Below, in pieces: positions 7,418-11,432 of a DNA stretch of 11,432 bases. The first letter of the stretch is position 1, and every line of letters starts with the position of its first letter. Below the pieces are notes generated by a model that saw nothing but the letters and a program-made list of their open reading frames with translations, was not told where the DNA came from and searched no databases. The position numbers were made by a program, and so were the translations under genes. The stretch comes from Chitinophagales bacterium (lineage in GTDB: Bacteria > Bacteroidota > Bacteroidia > Chitinophagales > UBA10324): positions 1-11,432 of the forward strand of contig JACCZV010000067.1 in the NCBI GenBank assembly GCA_013695775.1. Reading direction: 5' to 3'.

Positions 7418-8323
7418 CTATTCTTCCTTTTCAATTAGTTTTTTCTGCAGCACTACAACTGTCATGATCATGATTGCATAGAAAAAACCAAGTGTAGCGG
7501 AATAGCCCATATTATAAAATTGAAACGCCTGCTTATAAATATATAATACTGCCGATATTGTCTGGTTCATCGGCCCACCGCCAGTCATGATATATGGTTC
7601 AATAAATAAAGAAAATCCTCCGATTGTAGATAAGATCACAACCATAAAAATGGTTGGGTTTATCATTGGTAAGGTGATATGATAAAATTGTTGCCATCTG
7701 TTTGCACCTTCCAGCTTTGCTGCTTCATAATACTGCGTTGGTACAGTTTGTAGGCCCACCAGGAAGAGAATAACATATAGACCGACATTCTTCCACGTCG
7801 CCATCAAGGCAATAGAATAAATGGCAACATCGGGGTTTACCAGCCAGCCGATTTTAGGAATTCCTACAGAGGTAAGCAGCCGGTTGATCAGGCCAGTATC
7901 ATATCCCAATAGCTGCCACCACAGTATAGTAATCACCACGCCTGATACTATGACAGGCAGAAAAAAAGCTCCCCTGAAAAAAGGGATGCCCCTGATTTTT
8001 TGATTGAGTAAGTATGCTAAGAACAAAGACACAATCAATTGAAGCGGAATATGAAGAAGCAAAAATTTAAGTGTGTTGCCGATTGCCTTCCAGAACAACC
8101 TGTCGTGAAATAAACGGGCATAATTATCTGCCCCGATGAAATGCATTGGCCCGATAATATTCCATTTGTGAAAGGTGAGAAAAAGACAAAAAAGCACTGG
8201 AAACAAAACAAAAACTATTACAAATATCAGGTAAGGGGATACCAGCAAATAGGGTAATATTTCTTTCCGTAAAAATAAGGATGGCTTTCTATCTCCTTGC
8301 TTAATTATGGTATCGGTATTCAT
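7418..8323 (-). CDS. ABC sugar importer permease, MalF/UgpA type
   Basis: A 301-residue inner-membrane protein, the partner permease of the CUT1 importer. A short cytoplasmic N-terminus (residues 1-22) leads into the first membrane span, LPYLLVSPYLIFVIVF. Further spans lie near residues 85-106, 118-140, 165-192, 222-243 and 277-294. The EAA loop is YYEAAKLEGANRWQQFYHITLP (198-219). PYIMTGGGP (243-251) is a hallmark of MalF/UgpA/LacF-type sugar permeases. The length is typical of the simple UgpA form; it lacks the large periplasmic insertion of E. coli MalF. The ATG at 8323 lies 5 bp after the stop of the oxidoreductase gene, so the two are translationally close. A 95-bp gap with no gene separates it from the second permease. 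Confidence 0.95.
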   Translation of the reverse strand: MNTDTIIKQGDRKPSLFLRKEILPYLLVSPYLIFVIVFVLFPVLFCLFLTFHKWNIIGPMHFIGADNYARLFHDRLFWKAIGNTLKFLLLHIPLQLIVSLFLAYLLNQKIRGIPFFRGAFFLPVIVSGVVITILWWQLLGYDTGLINRLLTSVGIPKIGWLVNPDVAIYSIALMATWKNVGLYVILFLVGLQTVPTQYYEAAKLEGANRWQQFYHITLPMINPTIFMVVILSTIGGFSLFIEPYIMTGGGPMNQTISAVLYIYKQAFQFYNMGYSATLGFFYAIMIMTVVVLQKKLIEKEE

Positions 8324-8328
8324 CTGAA

Positions 8329-9447
8329 TTAAATATTTTGCGCTATCTCTCTTGCTTCCCCGGCCATTTTCAAAGATTGAATTGCGTTATGGTGGTCAAT
8401 AATCCGAACATGAGTTTGATCTTTGATCCAGGTCCACTGATCGGTAATCATTGCCATCAGCATTTCCTGGTAACGGTTTTGTTTTCCCAAAACATCATTG
8501 TACTCAATGGTTATGTGATCATCAAAAGTTATATCATTAAATCGGGCTTTAGCGTTTTGCCTGGATATGAGGAAATTGTCATGATGAACAATTGTAAAAT
8601 TTACTAAGAGTTCCGAAAGTTTTTCCATTTGACTCCTTAATAATAACCCATGCAGCTTCATTCTTATTGGCACCCATTCATACAATGTAATTTCTCCACG
8701 TTCGAATTGTAACCGCATCTCCTGTCTGTCTAATATTTTTGGCTGATCGAAGCCATGATAAAAATTTACTGTGCCGTTCTGATAAAGGACTGTTGCCTGC
8801 ACACGATCAATGATCCTCTTATTGTCGTGAGGGCGACGCAGTTGTAAAGCACTTACTATTTTTCCATCACCCAGCCATCCTGAAAACATGTCGAAAAAAT
8901 GAACTCCATGCTCGATGAATATACCACCACTTTTTGATTCATCCCAAAACCAATGATCCGGATAAAGATTTTCATCGCTTGCATAGTTCTCAAAAAATCC
9001 ATGGAGAAAATTGCCAAGCAGTCTTTCATTCACAATACTTTTTACAATTGTATACAGCGGATTGTACCTTTGCATAAGGTTAACAACATAAAGTAAATGG
9101 AGAGAAGATGCGAGCACAGCTATTTCTTCGGCTTCGTTTACATGCAAGGCAGAAGGCTTTTCACAAATTACATGTTTGCCGGCGAGCAAAGCCTGTTTCG
9201 ATTGTAAGAAATGTAAATAAGGAGGTGTAGCGATGTAAACAAGATGAATATTAGGATCTTGAAGAAACATCTCATAATTCACATATACCTCTGCATTACA
9301 TTCACTGCCCAGTTGCTGAGCTGACGTTTCATTCACATCGGCTACGGCAACAATTTCTATCCCGGGTACTTTTAAAAAGGCCTTTGCCGCAAAACGGGCA
9401 AACTCACCAGCACCTGCAATTCCGATTTGTAAATTATTTTCCTGCAA
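8329..9447 (-). CDS. Gfo/Idh/MocA-family oxidoreductase
   Basis: A 372-residue cytoplasmic NAD(P)-dependent oxidoreductase. An N-terminal Rossmann fold shows GAGEFA (12-17) after a beta strand. The CEKPSA motif (95-100) carries the conserved Lys97-Pro98 of the family. IEHGVHFFD (178-186) matches the G-x-H-x-x-D substrate-site pattern, with H183 and D186. The C-terminal half is the usual mixed sheet domain. Members oxidise or reduce sugar and inositol hydroxyls; a few (GH109 and similar) use NAD to hydrolyse glycosides. The start is TTG at 9445-9447: an in-frame TAG lies directly upstream, and no ATG occurs before the Rossmann motif (the next Met is at residue 125). The gene leads into the permeases 5 bp away, which ties it to the imported sugar. 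The actual substrate is unknown. Confidence 0.93.
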   Translation of the reverse strand: MQENNLQIGIAGAGEFARFAAKAFLKVPGIEIVAVADVNETSAQQLGSECNAEVYVNYEMFLQDPNIHLVYIATPPYLHFLQSKQALLAGKHVICEKPSALHVNEAEEIAVLASSLHLLYVVNLMQRYNPLYTIVKSIVNERLLGNFLHGFFENYASDENLYPDHWFWDESKSGGIFIEHGVHFFDMFSGWLGDGKIVSALQLRRPHDNKRIIDRVQATVLYQNGTVNFYHGFDQPKILDRQEMRLQFERGEITLYEWVPIRMKLHGLLLRSQMEKLSELLVNFTIVHHDNFLISRQNAKARFNDITFDDHITIEYNDVLGKQNRYQEMLMAMITDQWTWIKDQTHVRIIDHHNAIQSLKMAGEAREIAQNI

Positions 9448-9514
9448 CTAAGAGGTTTAAGACTAATGGGTTAATATTAATCAAACTCACCCTTTTTTTT
9501 GTTTTTTCCTATTA

Positions 9515-9602
9515 CCCCTTCGACAAGCTCAGGGGACGCTCCACTTCCTTCGACAAGCTCAGAGGACAAGTTTGAAGGAAGCTCTTGACAAGATGTCGAA
9601 GA
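9515..9602. repeat. FDKLRG-type dispersed repeat block with hairpins
   Basis: CCTTCGACAAGCTCAG occurs twice as an exact direct repeat, at 9517-9532 and 9547-9562, exactly 30 bp apart. The core GACAAG occurs four times (9522, 9552, 9565 and 9587). Inverted pairs are CTTCCTTC (9544-9551) with GAAGGAAG (9574-9581), and CTTCGACA (9548-9555) with TGTCGAAG (9594-9601), so two alternative stem-loops can form. The block starts 2 bp beyond the stop of the solute-binding gene, inside the transcribed region before the oxidoreductase gene. The motif resembles a short repeat I know to be scattered in Bacteroidota genomes, often seen as FDKLR or FDKLS in spurious translations. A role in mRNA 3'-end protection or in lowering distal expression is inferred. 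Confidence 0.8.
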
Positions 9603-9603
9603 G

Positions 9604-10917
9604 TTACATGGCGTTAGAGGAGACAATATTTTCACCAAGCAAAACGTTCACCGCCCGCTCTGCATCCTCAATGGCTTTTTCAGGGCTTTTTCTTCCGTAA
9701 ACAACACACGCCTCATATTCCTGTGAAATAATATCGAGCACCTCTACGATCACCTCACAATTATCCATCCCTTTCACAAAAGGTACCTGCCGTGCAAAAG
9801 TCATCATCATCGGATTATTAGTAAAATAATCTCTATAAAAAGGGTCCGTCTGTAAATCTTTTCTCCTGGGCAACTGACCGGTTATCTCTAATAACTTCAG
9901 GTCGCCATCTTTATCAATCAGCGTTTTAATAAAGTCCCATGCCTCCTGCGGACGAGTGCATGTATTAAATACTACCAGGTTTTTAGGATCAGCGTAAGTA
10001 TATACCGGACCTTCATGATCATCCGGAACGGGGGGCTCATAATAATCAAACTTAAAGTTTCTTCCAGGTATTTGAAGAAGGTAAGAGATCTCCCATGGTC
10101 CTGTCCATTTTGTTGCGATCTGTTGCAGAACAAAGGCATCGCCAGCTGCGGACAATCGTTCTCTTGTAAAATATCCATCTATATATAAACTCTGTAAAAA
10201 TCGAAAAACCTCTACCGCATATTCGTTGTTAAAAACTGCTTTATTATCCCTGATAAGTGATGCTCCTCCTGAGGCAGCGAGGTACAATGGATAAAAATTA
10301 AATAATCGCTCATACCAAATTGGTTTTACCTCGGTATAACCAAACCAATTATGCGACTGACCATTTTTTCTGCTGTTGATTCTGTAAGTCTCTGCAGCGC
10401 GCCGGTAGGTACTATAACTCTTCGGGGTATCAATAATACCATTAGCTAAAAAGACGTCACGGTTATAAATTGTCATTATAGGATTCACCTTCCAGGGGAC
10501 CTGGTAAATATGTCCATCGGAAGAGGTGATCTCTTTGATTACGGAGCTGTCACATCGTTCACGCATAAACTCCAAAAATCCTTTCAAGGTATCTAAAGGA
10601 ATTAAAGTGCCTGCCCGTGCATATAGCTCCACACTACCCTGCCACATGTTGGCGTAGATGTCAGGGGTAGTTTTCCCGACCACGGCAGCAAGGATAACCT
10701 CTTCGCTGGATTGCCCTTCCGGAACAGGTTGCAGGTGAATTGGAAACCCCGACTGTCCATTATTCCAGGCCTCAGTTTGATGCGTAAAAAGCTCTATTTC
10801 CCGCTGATTGTTTGAGCACCAGAAAAGCAGAGGCTTATTTTTTTCTTCATGAGTGCTACAAGAATTGATTAAAAAGAACCCTGATAGAAAAATGTATATG
10901 CGAAGGGAAAGAAACAT
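9604..10917 (-). CDS. ABC sugar importer solute-binding lipoprotein (family 1)
   Basis: A 437-residue extracytoplasmic substrate-binding lipoprotein. Residues 1-19 are a signal peptide ending in a LINSC lipobox, with Cys20 as the probable lipid-anchored residue. The mature part follows the two-lobe pattern of family 1 sugar-binding proteins: the first strand KPLLFWCSNNQREI (28-41), then TTPDIYANMWQGS (near 83-95), a hinge segment SSDGHIYQVPWKVNP with IMTIYNRDVF after it, and late PQEAWDFIKTLIDKDGD. It captures a sugar and hands it to the two permeases encoded in the same operon. As the first gene of the operon it would be made in greatest amount, as usual for binding proteins. The ATG at 10917 has no clear ribosome-binding site, and an in-frame stop lies just upstream. 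The substrate is inferred to be a mannose-containing oligosaccharide from the GH130 neighbours only. Confidence 0.93.
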   Translation of the reverse strand: MFLSLRIYIFLSGFFLINSCSTHEEKNKPLLFWCSNNQREIELFTHQTEAWNNGQSGFPIHLQPVPEGQSSEEVILAAVVGKTTPDIYANMWQGSVELYARAGTLIPLDTLKGFLEFMRERCDSSVIKEITSSDGHIYQVPWKVNPIMTIYNRDVFLANGIIDTPKSYSTYRRAAETYRINSRKNGQSHNWFGYTEVKPIWYERLFNFYPLYLAASGGASLIRDNKAVFNNEYAVEVFRFLQSLYIDGYFTRERLSAAGDAFVLQQIATKWTGPWEISYLLQIPGRNFKFDYYEPPVPDDHEGPVYTYADPKNLVVFNTCTRPQEAWDFIKTLIDKDGDLKLLEITGQLPRRKDLQTDPFYRDYFTNNPMMMTFARQVPFVKGMDNCEVIVEVLDIISQEYEACVVYGRKSPEKAIEDAERAVNVLLGENIVSSNAM

Positions 10918-10967
10918 CAGAATTCAATTAGTTAATACAACACGAATGAAAAAATGATTGCGTTTAT
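10918..10967 (-). promoter_or_regulatory. Presumed operon leader region, no clear promoter match
   Basis: Only about 50 bp separate the T tract of the LamG terminator from the start of the solute-binding gene. On the minus strand it is AT-rich and contains TTG followed by TATTAACTAATTG, but no TAnnTTTG element at the usual spacing. The operon promoter may be a diverged one here, may overlap the terminator, or expression may partly come from read-through. Confidence 0.25.
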
Positions 10968-11004
10968 AAAAAAACCCCTGCAGTTGTAATCTACTGCAGG
11001 GGTT
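10968..11004 (-). terminator. Rho-independent terminator of the LamG gene
   Basis: A perfect 12-bp stem, AACCCCTGCAGT (10973-10984) pairing with ACTGCAGGGGTT (10993-11004), has an 8-nt loop. On the minus strand the stem is directly followed by a run of T (the A run at 10968-10974 on the plus strand). It starts 17 bp after the TAA of the LamG-domain gene, so it ends that transcript and insulates the sugar operon from it. Confidence 0.9.
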
Positions 11005-11020
11005 CACTCAATTTTAAATT

Positions 11021-11432
11021 TTAAAGAGTATTCTGATTGTCAAAAATAGATTTGACCTGTGCAGCATCTAAAGCTATATTATAAAACATGGCGTCGTCAA
11101 GGTCGCCCGTCCAGAAGCCTCCCCAGTTTACATAAAAATCTCCTTCTACTGTGGTGTAAGCACTTGTAGGCAGATCCTGACCGATCACGAAATTAATATT
11201 GGAAGGCACGGTAATAGGAGTACCAGGAACATCTGTCCATGATTTTACCAAATCTCCATTCACATAAAAATTCATTTCCCCGGACTTAAAGGTAACTACT
11301 CCGTGATACCATACTCCATTATCTAACACGGCAACCTCGTCATCTTTATCATAATAGACCGTATCTGCACCATTTATGGCATGTACAGTATAAAAGAACT
11401 TGTTCGCTGACTGAAGCTGGTATTTATACCCG
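11021..11432 (-). CDS. LamG / concanavalin A-like domain protein (3' part)
   Basis: The C-terminal 136 residues of a gene that enters from the right edge; the true start is outside the window, and an internal GTG at 11329 is not a start. The visible part is a LamG-like beta-sandwich. It shows VWYHGVVTFKSGEMNFYVNG, where strands surround the typical 'W-hh-hVhfkdGkhkhYvnG' pattern; then INFVIGQD; and a final GDLDDAMFYNIALDAAQVKSIFD, the usual closing 'G-hDDhhhYnrALs..Eh..hf' motif of such domains. These domains bind sugars or proteins and occur in exported or surface proteins of Bacteroidota, often at the C-terminus of lipoproteins in glycan loci. Here it ends with the domain, and the terminator follows 17 bp later. 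Function beyond probable glycan binding cannot be stated. Confidence 0.8.
   Translation of the reverse strand, partial: GYKYQLQSANKFFYTVHAINGADTVYYDKDDEVAVLDNGVWYHGVVTFKSGEMNFYVNGDLVKSWTDVPGTPITVPSNINFVIGQDLPTSAYTTVEGDFYVNWGGFWTGDLDDAMFYNIALDAAQVKSIFDNQNTL

Larger units (their letters stand above)
1385..10917 (-). other. Eight-gene operon for uptake and cleavage of a probable beta-mannoside
   Basis: Eight minus-strand genes follow one another with gaps of 156, 5, 95, 23, 11, 60 and 6 bp and no strong internal terminator: binding protein, oxidoreductase, two permeases, long GH130, barrel lipoprotein, short GH130, ATPase. All importer parts are present once. The terminator at 10968-11004 marks the upstream border, and the convergent gap at 1161-1384 the downstream one. 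Co-transcription is inferred from spacing; the 156-bp gap holding the repeat block is the most likely point of differential expression. Confidence 0.8.

Noticed and set aside
9515..9535. Intrinsic terminator from CCCCT/AGGGG hairpin in the repeat block
   Set aside because: On the minus strand, where the genes run, the hairpin is followed by an A-rich rather than a T-rich tract, so it does not fit a Rho-independent terminator.
9384..9575. Plus-strand 63-codon reading frame ending in ...YPFDKLRGRSTSFDKLRGQV
   Set aside because: It overlaps the start of the oxidoreductase gene on the other strand, and its tail is just the translated repeat. Such FDKLRG tails are typical spurious proteins.
9515..9602. 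CRISPR array suggested by two 16-bp repeats with 30-bp spacing
   Set aside because: Only two copies with a 14-bp intervening sequence, further degenerate internal copies, and no cas genes. It fits a dispersed intergenic repeat instead.

Overview
The window looks like chromosomal DNA from a Bacteroidota member, plausibly a Chitinophagaceae-type soil or aquatic bacterium. The reasons are moderate AT-richness, ribosome-binding sites that are mostly absent or weak, an exact TTG-N19-TAnnTTTG promoter of the Bacteroidota type, many short lipoprotein signal peptides, and the dispersed 'CCTTCGACAAGCTCAG' repeat (read in translation as FDKLRG), which I know from such genomes. The taxon is an inference; there is no rRNA or other marker gene here.

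Layout. The left end (1-329) holds only a doubtful 30-residue membrane peptide on the minus strand and a good promoter for the next gene. A plus-strand gene (330-1160) encodes an exported metallo-beta-lactamase-fold lipoprotein with a complete metal site. It converges across a 224-bp gap on a long minus-strand operon that fills 1385-10917. The right edge (11021-11432) holds the 3' end of a minus-strand LamG-domain gene, closed by a strong intrinsic terminator just upstream of the operon.

The operon, in transcription order, is: solute-binding lipoprotein; an intergenic block of repeats and hairpins; a Gfo/Idh/MocA oxidoreductase with a TTG start; two MalF/MalG-type permeases; a long GH130 enzyme; a lipoprotein predicted to be an alpha/alpha-barrel; a second, shorter GH130 enzyme; and a MalK/UgpC-type ATPase. 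Together these form one complete ABC sugar importer with two leaderless (predicted cytoplasmic) GH130 enzymes, one predicted cytoplasmic sugar dehydrogenase and one exported barrel protein.

Reading of the system. All characterised GH130 members act on beta-mannosides, either as inverting phosphorylases or as beta-1,2-mannosidases. The simplest model is that the lipoprotein barrel trims or binds a mannose-containing glycan outside the cytoplasmic membrane. The ABC importer then brings in the oligosaccharide, GH130 enzymes cleave it by phosphorolysis or hydrolysis, and the oxidoreductase works on a released or modified sugar. An ABC-importer-based glycan locus without SusC/SusD in view is unusual for this phylum. 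The barrel lipoprotein is the least understood and most interesting component. No local regulator gene is visible.
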